Shown here one piece after another: positions 18,441 through 27,301 of a stretch of DNA of 64,000 bases. Each line of letters starts with the position of its first letter. Position 1 is the stretch's first letter. Both the position numbers and the translations under genes were made by a program. The notes beneath the pieces are model-generated. The model was not told the origin of the DNA. It was given only the letters and a program-made list of their open reading frames with translations, and did no database searches. Source of the DNA: Candidatus Avedoeria danica (lineage in GTDB: Bacteria; Chloroflexota; Anaerolineae; Epilineales; Epilineaceae); assembly GCA_016703025.1 (NCBI GenBank), contig JADJCV010000004.1, positions 372,001 to 436,000 on the forward strand, read 5' to 3'.

Positions 18441-19423
18441 GCGAAGTTCGACGGACCCGGCGTTGGGGTGCTGCGCGCGCCAGCCGCGTGCTCACGGGGA
18501 CGCCCGGGTTCGGTCTCCTCGCGGTGGCAGCGGCCGTGCTCGTGGCGTGGTCGCCAGCGGGCGGCGGCCGGGTGGCGGCAATGACGCCGGTGATGCCGAC
18601 ACCCGGCGCTCCGTCGGCCGTCGATCTCGTCGCCGCCGGCGACGCGCTGTATGCCGCGGACGACCTCGCCGCTGCCGCCGACGCGTACACCGATGCCCGC
18701 GAGCTCGGCGGGCTCGATGCGGCGCACGCCGTGCGCCTCGGCAACGCGTTCGTTCGGCTCGGCCTGCCGGGCCGGGCGATGGCCGCCTATCGGCTGGCCG
18801 AGGCGGCGACGCCGCGCGATCCGGCGCTGCGGGCGAACATCGCCTGGCTCCGGGCGCAGCTGGCGAACGGCGCCGCTGCGGCCCCGGCCGACGCACGCGG
18901 TGCCGCCGCCGAAGGGGCAGGGGCGGTGACCGCCGGTACCGACGACCTGCCGGAGGTGGACCACGCCACGGCGTTCGCGCCGGCCAAGCGGCGCAGTTGG
19001 TCGATCGCCTGGTGGGCGGTGGCGAGCCGCGCATGGTGGTCGCTCGACGGGCTCGCGGTGTTCGTGCTCGCCGCATGGTGGGTGGCGGTGCTTGCGCTTT
19101 GGACAGGGCGGGTCGAGACCCGGCGCTGGGCGCGCGTGGTCGCCGGATGTGCGCTCGGGGCGGCGCTGCTGGCGGGGGCGTTGCTCGGCGCGCGGATGGT
19201 GCGTCGTGCGGCCGCGGTGCCCGCGATCGTCGTCGAACCGCGGTCGGCGGCGGTCCGGCAAGGGCCTGGGCTGCCGTTCTCCGCCGTGCGGTCGCTCCCG
19301 GAGGGCGCCGAGGTGCGCTACGTCGAGCGGCGCGGGCGCTGGCTGCGGCTGGCGGACGAGGGCGGCGGGGCAGGCGGCGGCGGCTGGATCGCGGCCGGTT
19401 CCGTCGTCGACGTGCCCGAGTAG
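18437..19423 (+). CDS. BatE-like protein with TPR-type helices and SH3-like domain
   Basis: The 328-residue last gene of the operon has an N-terminal helix (about 25-45) and a helical repeat region (GDALYAADDLAAAADAYTDA, then AYRLAEAATPRDPALRANIAWL) resembling tetratricopeptide repeats. Two further membrane helices follow (about 205-226 and 235-256). A C-terminal bacterial SH3-like module starts near AIVVEPRSAAVRQGPG and ends GGWIAAGSVVDVPE. This is the BatE arrangement. The 3' end overlaps the 3' end of convergent engB by about 106 bp. Confidence 0.82.
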   Translation: MSEVRRTRRWGAARASRVLTGTPGFGLLAVAAAVLVAWSPAGGGRVAAMTPVMPTPGAPSAVDLVAAGDALYAADDLAAAADAYTDARELGGLDAAHAVRLGNAFVRLGLPGRAMAAYRLAEAATPRDPALRANIAWLRAQLANGAAAAPADARGAAAEGAGAVTAGTDDLPEVDHATAFAPAKRRSWSIAWWAVASRAWWSLDGLAVFVLAAWWVAVLALWTGRVETRRWARVVAGCALGAALLAGALLGARMVRRAAAVPAIVVEPRSAAVRQGPGLPFSAVRSLPEGAEVRYVERRGRWLRLADEGGGAGGGGWIAAGSVVDVPE

Positions 19424-20106
19424 GTGTTCGTCGGCGGCGCATCGTGCAGATCGGGCGCCGGTACGGAGACGTCCACCATCTTCCGGGCTGCGGGCCGGGC
19501 GGACGTCGGCGGCGGCCCGCCGGTGATCGCGGCGGCGATGTGGGCCAGCAGCGCGTCCGCGCCGCGGTGCGCGGCGGCGCTCGTCTGCACGATCGGCGGG
19601 TCGATGCCGAGTTCCGTCAGAGCGGCGGTCAGCGCCTTCGTGCTGGCGGCGCGCTCGCGCTGGTTCGGCTTGTCGGTCTTCGTCAGCACCATGACATAAC
19701 GGGCCTGCGAGCCGGCGCACAGGCCGATCGCCACCCGGTCGAGGTCGGTCGGGGGGTGGCGGCTGTCGATGAGATGGAAGATGAGCTTCACGGTCGGCCG
19801 CTGCTGGAGATAGGGTGCCATGAGCTTGGCCCACGCTTCGCGCTGCGTGCGCGATACCTTGGCGTAGCCGTAGCCCGGAAGGTCGACGAGGTACGCCTTC
19901 CCGTTGATCAGAAAGTAGTTGATCTCGCGTGTCTTGCCCGGTGTCCGGCTGGTGCGGGCGATGCTGCGCCGACCGGTCACCAAGTTCAACAGTGAGCTCT
20001 TGCCGACGTTGGACCGCCCGAGGAACGCGATCTCGGGCAGGCCGTCGCGCGGATAGCCGGCAGGCGAGACGACGCCCTTGACGAACTCGATCTCGTTGAT
20101 CTTCAT
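19318..20106 (-). CDS. engB: Ribosome-biogenesis GTPase EngB/YsxC
   Basis: The 262-residue TRAFAC GTPase assists assembly of the large ribosomal subunit. G1 GRSNVGKS, the G2 region TPGKTREINYF, G3 DLPGYGYA, G4 TKTDK and the G5-like TSAA are all present in order, covering residues 1-200. The C-terminus extends about 60 residues beyond the usual end, as a Pro/Thr/Ser-rich tail overlapping convergent batE; that tail may be real or may reflect loss of the normal stop. The ATG at 20106 matches the family start (KINEIEFVKG), although no clear ribosome site precedes it. Confidence 0.93.
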   Translation of the reverse strand: MKINEIEFVKGVVSPAGYPRDGLPEIAFLGRSNVGKSSLLNLVTGRRSIARTSRTPGKTREINYFLINGKAYLVDLPGYGYAKVSRTQREAWAKLMAPYLQQRPTVKLIFHLIDSRHPPTDLDRVAIGLCAGSQARYVMVLTKTDKPNQRERAASTKALTAALTELGIDPPIVQTSAAAHRGADALLAHIAAAITGGPPPTSARPAARKMVDVSVPAPDLHDAPPTNTYSGTSTTEPAAIQPPPPAPPPSSASRSQRPRRST

Positions 20107-20225
20107 GGCAGAGAGCGTAGTGCCATCGCCGTCGGCCGCCAAGCCCTGCACCGTGAATCGTTGACCGCCGCCCCCGCTGCCGACATCCTTGAGCCGGCCG
20201 CGTCGTGCCCCGAGGAGCCCAAGCG

Positions 20226-23207
20226 ATGATCGGTCCACCCACTTCCGCCGACCGCCCGACCGAGCCACTCCGCCCATCGCCCGCCACGTCGCCCGCCAAT
20301 TCGCCCGCCAAGTCGGCCGCCGGCGGCGCTGCGCCGCCCCGTCGGCCGCGCAGCGTTGGCACGTACGTCGGCTACGGCGCCGCGCTGTTCGCCGCGGGCG
20401 TGCTCCTATTCGTGGCGCTGTACGCCTACGTGGCGCGCCAGCTGCCCCCGGCGGACGAGCTCGCACAGCGCGCCAGCCAGTTCCAGAGCACGCGGATCTA
20501 CGACCGCGACGGCGGCTTGCTGTACGAGTCGATCGACCCGAACGCCGGCCGCCGTACGGCCGTGGCGATCACCGACGTCGCCAAGGTGATGGTCGATGCG
20601 ACGGTGGCGACCGAGGACGCCAACTTCTACCGCCACCGCGGCGTCGACCCGCTGGCCGTCGTCCGCGCCGTCTGGTACGCCGTCCGCGAACGGCGCGTCG
20701 TCTCGGGCGCCTCGACGATCCCGCAGCAGCTCGTGAAAGGGCTCTATCTCACGCCCGAGCGGACCGTCCGGCGCAAGGTGAAGGAGGCGATCCTGGCGAC
20801 CGAGATCAGCCGGCGCTACCCCAAGGACCGAATCCTCGAGATCTACCTCAACGAGCTCTACTACGGCAACCATGCCTACGGCATCCACGCCGCTGCCCTG
20901 ACGTACTTCGGCGTTCCGCCCAAGGACCTCACGCTGGCGCAGGCCGCGCTGCTGGCCGGCCTGCCGCAGGCACCCTCGCTGCACGACCCGTACACGAACC
21001 CCGAGGACGCGAAGAACCGCCGCGACGTCGTCCTCGGCCTCATGGCCGAAGCGCGGCTGATCGACGCCGCTGCCGCCGAAGCAGCCAAGGCGGCGCCGGT
21101 CGAGCTCCAGCCGCCGCCGACGTTCGAGATGCGCGCGCCGCACTTCGTCCAGTACGTCCGCCAGCAGCTCGAGACGATGTACGGTGCCGAAGCGCTCCAG
21201 AAGTACGGCCTCGAGGTCACGACGACGCTCGAACCGCGCTCGCAGCTCGTCGCCGAGCGAACGGTGGCGGAGCACGTGGCGGCGCTGGCGGCGCAGGGCG
21301 CGTCCAACGGCGCGCTCGTCGCCCTCGAGCCGGCCAGCGGCGAGGTTGTCGCGTTCGTCGGCAGCGCGGACTTCGAGAATGTCGAGATCGAGGGCCAGGT
21401 GAACATGGCCCTTGCACCGCGCCAGCCGGGCAGCACGATGAAGCCGATCGCCTACCTGACGGCGTTCGAGGGCAAGGGGCGGGGGACGGAGGATCGCTGG
21501 TCGCCCGGCACGCAGATCGCGGACATCGAGGTCCGCTACCCCGGCGGCGCGGGCAGCGACTACGTGCCGGTGAACTACGACCGGCGCGAACACGGCATCG
21601 TCACCGCACGCGTCGCGCTCGGCAACAGCTACAACATCCCGGCCGTGCGGACGCTGGCCCACATCGGCCTGCCGGCGCTGATCGACATGGCCGAGCGGCT
21701 CGGGATCACGACGCTCGACCGGGATGGGGACTACGGCCTCAGCCTCGTCCTCGGCAGCGGCGAGGTGCCGCTGCTGGAGATGACGGGCGCGTTCGGCGTC
21801 CTGGCCGCAGGCGGCATCCGCCGACCGGTCGTCGCGATCCGCAAGGTCGTCGACAGCGCCAAGGCGGTGCGCTGCGAGGCCGGCACGAGCACGCCGTGCG
21901 TCGTCGAGGGCAGCGTCCAGGGCAAGCAGGTCGTCGGGGCGGCCGATGCGTTCCTCGTCACGGACATCCTGCGCGATCCGAACAACCGCCGCCCGGCGTT
22001 CGAGGGCGTGCTTCACAACCTCAGTCTGGCCGACGGGCGCCCGGCGGCCGTGAAAACCGGCACGACGGACGACTACCGCGACTCGCTGACGATCGGCTAC
22101 ACGCCCGACCTCGTGACGGGCGTCTGGGTCGGCAACGCCGACCGTCGGCCGATGGCGAACACGGCGGGCTCGATCGGCGCTGCGCCGATCTGGAGCCGGT
22201 TCATGAGCGCCTACCACCAGCAAATCGAGGTGCATGACTTCCAGGTCCCCGGCGGCGTCGCCGCGTTCGAGGTCTGCCGGGACACCGGTACGTTGCCGAG
22301 CGAGGCCTGCCCCGAGCGCACGAGTCACTTCTACGCCGTCGATCACCCGCCCCTTCCGCCGGAGCGCGACCTCTGGCAGCTCGTCCGGCTCGACCCGGCC
22401 ACGGGGTTGAAGGCGGCCGAAGCCGCGCCCGACTGCCTCGTCGAGCGCCGGCCGTTCAAGGTATACCCCGAGGCGTTCCGCGCCTGGGCCGAGGCGAACG
22501 GCATCCCGCAGCCGCCCGCCGAGACGAGCCCGGTGGACAGCGGCGAGGCGGACGTCGAGATCGGCACGCCCGACGACGGCGACGCCGTGACGGCGGACGT
22601 CGTCCTGGCCGGCACCGCCTTCCTGCCCGGCTTCGCGGAGTACGTGGTCGAGATCGGCGCCGGTCGCAACCCCGACGACTTCGACCGCGTCGCCGGCCCG
22701 TTCGACGATCCCGTCACGGATGGCGTCCTGGCCGAACTCGATCTCGGCGGCCTCTCGAGCGGCCCGTACGTGCTGCGCGTGATCGCCCGCGACCGGTGCG
22801 GGACCGAACGTTCGGACGATGTCCGGATCGTTCTCGACCTCCCGACGCCGACCGCTTCCCCAACCGGCATCGCGACGCTCGGCCCGACGCCGAGCGCCAC
22901 TGCCACCACCGCCGCCCGCGGCACGCCGACACCCCTCACACCCAAGGCCACCGCGGCGGGCGCGACGCCGACGCTGGCCGTGCGGCCCACCGTCCCGCCG
23001 CCGCCGTCGTCGACGCCCGTTCCGCCCGTCGCGACGCCCATCCCGACGGCCGGCGACGGCGTCCCGACCCCGTTCGCGCCCACGGCGACGCCGCCGAACG
23101 AGCCAACGGCCGAGCCGACCGCGGGCGCCGTGTCTGGGCTCGGGGACGGGGACTCGGACGTGCCGAGGCGACAGGCAGACCCACAACGCCGCGCGGGACG
23201 CCGATGA
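20226..23207 (+). CDS. Class A penicillin-binding protein (bifunctional)
   Basis: The 993-residue protein polymerises and cross-links peptidoglycan. A cytoplasmic Pro/Ala tail and membrane anchor (about residues 45-70) precede the GT51 glycosyltransferase domain, with catalytic E130 in ATEDANFYRHRG and STIPQQLVKG. The transpeptidase domain follows with S403-TMK, S468-YN and KTG (610-612). After about residue 770 comes an Ig-like segment (EIGTPDDGDAVTADVVLAG to PYVLRVIARDRCG) and a long Pro/Thr linker with an Arg-rich end. GAGGAG sits nine bases before ATG 20226. It overlaps the aminotransferase start by four bases. Confidence 0.95.
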   Translation: MIGPPTSADRPTEPLRPSPATSPANSPAKSAAGGAAPPRRPRSVGTYVGYGAALFAAGVLLFVALYAYVARQLPPADELAQRASQFQSTRIYDRDGGLLYESIDPNAGRRTAVAITDVAKVMVDATVATEDANFYRHRGVDPLAVVRAVWYAVRERRVVSGASTIPQQLVKGLYLTPERTVRRKVKEAILATEISRRYPKDRILEIYLNELYYGNHAYGIHAAALTYFGVPPKDLTLAQAALLAGLPQAPSLHDPYTNPEDAKNRRDVVLGLMAEARLIDAAAAEAAKAAPVELQPPPTFEMRAPHFVQYVRQQLETMYGAEALQKYGLEVTTTLEPRSQLVAERTVAEHVAALAAQGASNGALVALEPASGEVVAFVGSADFENVEIEGQVNMALAPRQPGSTMKPIAYLTAFEGKGRGTEDRWSPGTQIADIEVRYPGGAGSDYVPVNYDRREHGIVTARVALGNSYNIPAVRTLAHIGLPALIDMAERLGITTLDRDGDYGLSLVLGSGEVPLLEMTGAFGVLAAGGIRRPVVAIRKVVDSAKAVRCEAGTSTPCVVEGSVQGKQVVGAADAFLVTDILRDPNNRRPAFEGVLHNLSLADGRPAAVKTGTTDDYRDSLTIGYTPDLVTGVWVGNADRRPMANTAGSIGAAPIWSRFMSAYHQQIEVHDFQVPGGVAAFEVCRDTGTLPSEACPERTSHFYAVDHPPLPPERDLWQLVRLDPATGLKAAEAAPDCLVERRPFKVYPEAFRAWAEANGIPQPPAETSPVDSGEADVEIGTPDDGDAVTADVVLAGTAFLPGFAEYVVEIGAGRNPDDFDRVAGPFDDPVTDGVLAELDLGGLSSGPYVLRVIARDRCGTERSDDVRIVLDLPTPTASPTGIATLGPTPSATATTAARGTPTPLTPKATAAGATPTLAVRPTVPPPPSSTPVPPVATPIPTAGDGVPTPFAPTATPPNEPTAEPTAGAVSGLGDGDSDVPRRQADPQRRAGRR

Positions 23208-24421
23208 CCCTCCGCCGACCCGCCGGCCGCCTGGACGGCCTGATCGAGAGCCAGATCCGCGAGATGACCCGCCTGGCGATCGCCCATGGCGCGGTGAACT
23301 GCGCACAGGGCTTCCCGGACTTCGGGACGCCCGAGCCGGTCCGCCGCGCCGCGGCCGAGGCGATCATGGCGGACCACAACCAGTACGCCATCACGTGGGG
23401 CGTGCCGGCCCTGCGCGAAGCGATCACGGCGAGCTACCGCGCCCGCTTCGCGCCGCACTTCGACTGGGTCGATCCCGAGCGGCACGTGACGGTGACGTGC
23501 GGCGTGACCGAGGCCGTGACGGTGGCGCTGATGGCACTCCTCGAGCCGGGCGACGAGGTCGTCGTCCTCGAGCCGGCGCACGAGAACTATGCCCCGGCCG
23601 CCCGCTTCGCCGGCGGGCGGGCCGTCGGCGTGCCCCTCCTGGGCCCGGACCACGCGCTCGACATCGACCGCCTGGCGGCCGCCGTCGGGCCGCGGACGAA
23701 AGCGCTGATCCTGAATGCCCCGCACAACCCCACCGGCCGCGTCTTCACGCCTGCCGAGCTCGGCGCCGTCGCCGCGCTGTGCATCGAACGCGACCTCGTC
23801 GCGATCACGGACGAGATCTACGACCAGATCGTCTACGAGCCGCACGTCCACGTGCCGCTGGCGACACTGCCCGGCATGCGCGAGCGGACGATCACGCTCT
23901 CCGGCTGCTCGAAGACGTTCGCCGTCACGGGCTGGCGCCTCGGCTACGCCGTCGCACCCGAACGGTGGTCGCACGCCCTGCGCACCGTCCACGACTTCAC
24001 GACGATCTGCGCCCCGACCCCCCTCCAACACGCCGCCGCCGCTGCCCTTGCCCTGCCCGAGGCGTTCTTCGTCGATCAGCGCGCCGCCTACACCGTCCGC
24101 CGCGACGCGATGCTCGACATCGTCCGCACCAGCGGCTTCACGTGCAGCGTGCCGGAAGGTGCGTACTACCTCCTGTGCCGCTTCGACGCATGGCGGTTCG
24201 GCGGCGACCGCGACGGCGATCGCGTCGGCCCTGGCGACAGCGACGCCTTCGCCCGCTGGCTGACCGAGCACGTCGGCGTGGCCGTCGTGGCCGCCAGCAG
24301 CCTGTACGTCACGCCGGGGCTCGGGCGGGACGAGGTGCGGTTCGCGTTTGCGAAGAAGGCTGAGACGTTGGCAGCGATACGGACAAGGCTGGCCACGGGA
24401 TTCGCGCAATTCGCCGTGTAG
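23204..24421 (+). CDS. Class I/II PLP-dependent aminotransferase
   Basis: The 405-residue fold-type I enzyme has the conserved order NCAQGFPDFGTPEPV, QYAITWGVPALREA, LNAPHNPTGRVF, ITDEIYDQIVYE and SGCSKTFAVTGWRLGY. K237 in SGCSKTF is the Schiff-base lysine and R248 in WRLGY probably binds phosphate. The C-terminal SSLYVTPGLGRDEVRFAFAKK is the substrate-carboxylate end. The pattern resembles methionine/kynurenine/glutamine aminotransferases rather than AspC. It is translationally coupled to the penicillin-binding protein gene, but no functional link is obvious. The exact substrate is not assignable from sequence. Confidence 0.92.
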   Translation: MTLRRPAGRLDGLIESQIREMTRLAIAHGAVNCAQGFPDFGTPEPVRRAAAEAIMADHNQYAITWGVPALREAITASYRARFAPHFDWVDPERHVTVTCGVTEAVTVALMALLEPGDEVVVLEPAHENYAPAARFAGGRAVGVPLLGPDHALDIDRLAAAVGPRTKALILNAPHNPTGRVFTPAELGAVAALCIERDLVAITDEIYDQIVYEPHVHVPLATLPGMRERTITLSGCSKTFAVTGWRLGYAVAPERWSHALRTVHDFTTICAPTPLQHAAAAALALPEAFFVDQRAAYTVRRDAMLDIVRTSGFTCSVPEGAYYLLCRFDAWRFGGDRDGDRVGPGDSDAFARWLTEHVGVAVVAASSLYVTPGLGRDEVRFAFAKKAETLAAIRTRLATGFAQFAV

Positions 24422-24437
24422 GGGCACGCCGTGCCCC
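24421..24437. terminator. Hairpin between convergent genes
   Basis: GGGGCAC and GTGCCCC pair around a GCC loop between the aminotransferase stop and the convergent VOC gene stop. It could end transcription from both sides. Confidence 0.55.
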
Positions 24438-24439
24438 CC

Positions 24440-24844
24440 CTACACGGCGGTCGTCGCGTCCATGGGCGCGTTCGTTGGGTCGACGGTTGTCTGGATGACC
24501 TCGACGCGGTTCCCGAACGGATCCCCGACGTACAAGCGCCGGCGCGGCGCCAGCGCTTCGTCCCACGCCGCCGCGTGCCCCGCCGCCCGCAGCGCGTCCG
24601 CCACCGCGTCGATGTCGTCCGCGACGAGCGCCGGGTGCGCCTTCGCTGCCGGGACGAAGGGCGTCTCGACGCCCAAGTGCACCTGCCGTCCGTCGTCGAG
24701 CGCGAACCACACGCCGCCCCGCCCGGCGAGCGCTGCCGGCTTGGCGACCTCGCGCAATCCGAGCAGCCCGCCGTAGAACGCCCGCGCTTCGTCCTCGCCG
24801 CCGGCGGGCATCGCCAGTTGGACGTGGTCGAGGCCGGTGATCAT
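24440..24844 (-). CDS. VOC-superfamily (glyoxalase/dioxygenase-like) protein
   Basis: The 134-residue protein has the paired beta-alpha-beta-beta-beta modules of the vicinal oxygen chelate fold. ITGLDHVQLAMPAGGEDEARAF carries the N-terminal metal His; ALDDGRQVHLGVE carries a second His and Glu; LYVGDPFGNRVEVIQ supplies the C-terminal Glu. I chose ATG 24844, with GAGGA about nine bases upstream, over an in-frame start 12 codons earlier that adds only an acidic tail. It follows the peroxiredoxin gene by 51 bp on the same strand. The substrate is unknown; roles range from methylglyoxal detoxification to antibiotic binding. Confidence 0.88.
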   Translation of the reverse strand: MITGLDHVQLAMPAGGEDEARAFYGGLLGLREVAKPAALAGRGGVWFALDDGRQVHLGVETPFVPAAKAHPALVADDIDAVADALRAAGHAAAWDEALAPRRRLYVGDPFGNRVEVIQTTVDPTNAPMDATTAV

Positions 24845-24895
24845 CGTGCCGTCTTCCTCGTCATCCGCGTCGGTATCCACGTTTGCCCGGGCTGA

Positions 24896-25369
24896 TCAGC
24901 CTCCCGCGGCCGACGCGACCGTCGCGACGGCCAGCCGGACGCTGTCGGCCGGGCTGACCTTGACCTGCGCGTCCATGACCCGCCCTTGGGGATCGATGAC
25001 GAAGTGGCTGCGAAGGATCCCTTCGTACGTGCGGCCGTACATCGACTTCTCGCCCCACGCGCCGTACGCTGCGGCGACGGCGTGGTCGGCGTCCACGAGG
25101 AGCGGGAACGCCAGTCCGTACTTGTCGCGGAAGGCGACGTGCGACGCCTGGCCGTCCGGGCTGATGCCGATGACCATCGCGCCCGCGGCGTCGACCGTCG
25201 GCAGCGCGGCCTGGAAGCCGCACGCCTGAGCGGTGCAGCCGCTCGTGTCGTCCTTGGGGTAGAAGAAGAGGATGACGGTCCGGCCGCGCAAATCGCCGAG
25301 GCGCACGGTGCGGCCGTCCTGGTCGGGCAGCGCGAATTCGGGGGCGGGGTCGCCGATCTGCAGGGACAT
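24896..25369 (-). CDS. bcp: Peroxiredoxin, BCP/PrxQ type
   Basis: The 157-residue thiol peroxidase has FFYPKDDTSGCTAQAC, with peroxidatic C45 and resolving C50 five residues later, the atypical two-Cys PrxQ arrangement. The family ends with an FVIDPQG strand, here HFVIDPQGRVMDAQV. It reduces hydrogen peroxide and organic peroxides using thioredoxin. A TAGAAT box lies about 80 bp upstream on the same strand. It is the first gene of a short minus-strand unit with the VOC protein, together suggesting protection against reactive by-products. Confidence 0.95.
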   Translation of the reverse strand: MSLQIGDPAPEFALPDQDGRTVRLGDLRGRTVILFFYPKDDTSGCTAQACGFQAALPTVDAAGAMVIGISPDGQASHVAFRDKYGLAFPLLVDADHAVAAAYGAWGEKSMYGRTYEGILRSHFVIDPQGRVMDAQVKVSPADSVRLAVATVASAAGG

Positions 25370-25448
25370 CGTATCGACTCATCCTCGTGAAGGTGAACGT
25401 GCGGCTGAAGACGGAGTCGGGCGCGTTCGTCGCGATACCGATGCTGCT

Positions 25449-25454
25449 ATTCTA
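25449..25454 (-). promoter_or_regulatory. Putative -10 box of the peroxiredoxin unit
   Basis: TAGAAT on the minus strand lies 80 bp before the peroxiredoxin ATG. No -35 match is clear. Confidence 0.3.
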
Positions 25455-25585
25455 CCGCCGCACAGGATCGTGGAACGCGCCGGCGACTCTAACGCCCTCG
25501 CGCGTCCGCGCGTTTGTTCCGTCGGCGCGCAACGCCGCGCGCCCGCCGCATCGACCGCTACGCACCCACCCCCAGGAGGTGCCCG

Positions 25586-27208
25586 ATGGCCGTCAGTCGC
25601 CGCACGTTCCTCGGCCGGGGCAGCGCCGCCCTCGCCGGCGCCGCACTCGCCCCCGGCGCCCTCGTCCGCGACCAACGGCCTGTCGTGCGCTGGGCCGCAC
25701 GCACCGCGGCCGATATGCCCGAGCCGGACGCCGTCGCCCTGCTCTGGCAGCGGGCCGCCTTCGGCGCGCGGCCGGGTGACGTCGACGCGGCGCGGGAGTC
25801 GGGGGCCGAAGCCTGGATCGAGGCGCAACTCGCCTTCACCAAGCTGCCCGACCCGTACACCGATGCCGCGCTCGTCGCCCTCGGGCTCACGTCGTACGGC
25901 TTGACGGCGGCCGAACTGCTGGCCGGCAACAACGGCAACCCGGCGCAGCACCTCGTCAACGGCACCCTCATCCGGCAGTGGTTCAGCCCGCGCCAGCTGT
26001 ACGAGGTCCTCGTCGACTTCTGGAACGACCACTTCACGGTCTTCGTCGGCCAGGCGGACGCCGGGCGGGTTCGGATCATCGATGACCGCACCGTCGCCCG
26101 GACGCACGCCCTCGGGAGGTTCAAGGACATCCTCACGGCCTCGGCCCATTCGCCGGCGATGCTGATGTTCCTGGACAACGACTCGAACCAGGCGCGCAAG
26201 ATCAACGAGAACTATGCGCGGGAGATCATGGAGCTCCATACCCTTGGGGTGGCCGTGAACGGCGTGCCGTACACCGAGGACGACATCAAGGAGGTCGCGC
26301 GCTGCTTCACGGGCTGGAACTGGGTCCGCCAGGGCGGCGGCGGTCGCGGCGGCGCCGTCGGCGACTACCAGTACCGCGACGGGATCCACGACCAGAACGC
26401 CAAGCGCGTCCTCGGCCAGGCGATCCCGGCCCGCCAGGGCGAGCAGGACGGCGTCCAGGTCATCGACATGCTCTGCCGGCACGACGCGACACCGCGCTTC
26501 ATCGCCACCAAGCTCATCCGCCGCTTCGTGTGCGACGATCCCGAAGCGGACGTGCCCGGCCTCGTCGACCGCGTCGCGGCCGTCTACAAGGCCAAGGACG
26601 GGGACATCAAATCGATCGTCCGCACGATCCTTACCTCCGCCGAGTTTGCCGGCGCGTTCGGCCGCTACGGCGGACGCTACAGCCGGCCGTTGGACTTCGC
26701 CGCCCGCGCCGCCCGCGCTCTCGGCGCCCAGCCCGCAGACTTCGACGCCCTGTCCGCCTTCACGACGTCGCGCCGTGGCCGGACCGGCGCCGGGATGCTC
26801 GCCCTTGCCGGTCACCTCCCGTTCTACTGGTCCACGCCGGACGGCTACCCGGACGTCAAGGTGGCCTGGGCGAGCTCGTCCGGCCTGCTGGCACGTTGGA
26901 ATTACGCCCTCGACCTCGTCGGCAGCGTCGACCGCGGCGCCGGCGGCCGGCCGGCCGCCGGGGGCGTCGAGAGCCCGCTGAACGTCATCGACCAGACGCC
27001 GTCGGACCGCAAGACGGCCGGCGCCGTGGTGGACTACTGGATCGACCGCATTCTGAGCCGACCGATGCTCGCCGCCGACCGCGCCGTGCTCGTGGACTAC
27101 GTCACGGCCGGCGGCACCGAGTTCGACACGCTGAGCGCGGACCAGCGGGCGCGGATTCGGGAGCTGGTGGCGTTGATCCTGGATAGCCCGTACGCGCTCT
27201 GGCGGTAA
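25586..27208 (+). CDS. DUF1800 family protein with Tat signal
   Basis: The 540-residue protein starts 5 bases after AGGAGGT. A twin-arginine motif (SRRTFLG, residues 4-10) and an Ala-rich hydrophobic segment predict folded export. The DUF1800 core shows LWQRAAFGARPGDV, FWNDHFTVFV, LDNDSNQARKINENYAREIMELHTLGV and IKEVARCFTGW, then FIATKLIRRFVCDDP. This is the full family pattern. DUF1800 genes often pair with DUF1501 genes, but none is seen here. The biochemical role of the family is not established; a surface or periplasmic function is likely. Confidence 0.93.
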   Translation: MAVSRRTFLGRGSAALAGAALAPGALVRDQRPVVRWAARTAADMPEPDAVALLWQRAAFGARPGDVDAARESGAEAWIEAQLAFTKLPDPYTDAALVALGLTSYGLTAAELLAGNNGNPAQHLVNGTLIRQWFSPRQLYEVLVDFWNDHFTVFVGQADAGRVRIIDDRTVARTHALGRFKDILTASAHSPAMLMFLDNDSNQARKINENYAREIMELHTLGVAVNGVPYTEDDIKEVARCFTGWNWVRQGGGGRGGAVGDYQYRDGIHDQNAKRVLGQAIPARQGEQDGVQVIDMLCRHDATPRFIATKLIRRFVCDDPEADVPGLVDRVAAVYKAKDGDIKSIVRTILTSAEFAGAFGRYGGRYSRPLDFAARAARALGAQPADFDALSAFTTSRRGRTGAGMLALAGHLPFYWSTPDGYPDVKVAWASSSGLLARWNYALDLVGSVDRGAGGRPAAGGVESPLNVIDQTPSDRKTAGAVVDYWIDRILSRPMLAADRAVLVDYVTAGGTEFDTLSADQRARIRELVALILDSPYALWR

Positions 27209-27214
27209 CGAAGG

Positions 27215-27232
27215 CAACGGCTGAAGCCGTTG
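27215..27232 (+). terminator. Short hairpin after the DUF1800 gene
   Basis: CAACGGCT and AGCCGTTG are perfect complements with two bases between them, forming a six- to seven-pair hairpin seven bases after the stop. It may be a terminator or one copy of a dispersed hairpin element. Confidence 0.4.
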
Positions 27233-27301
27233 AACCCAATTAGAATGGGGCGCCCGAGCCGAGCGATCCCCCCGCCCGGCCCCATTCAACCGGAGCCGCC
27301 C

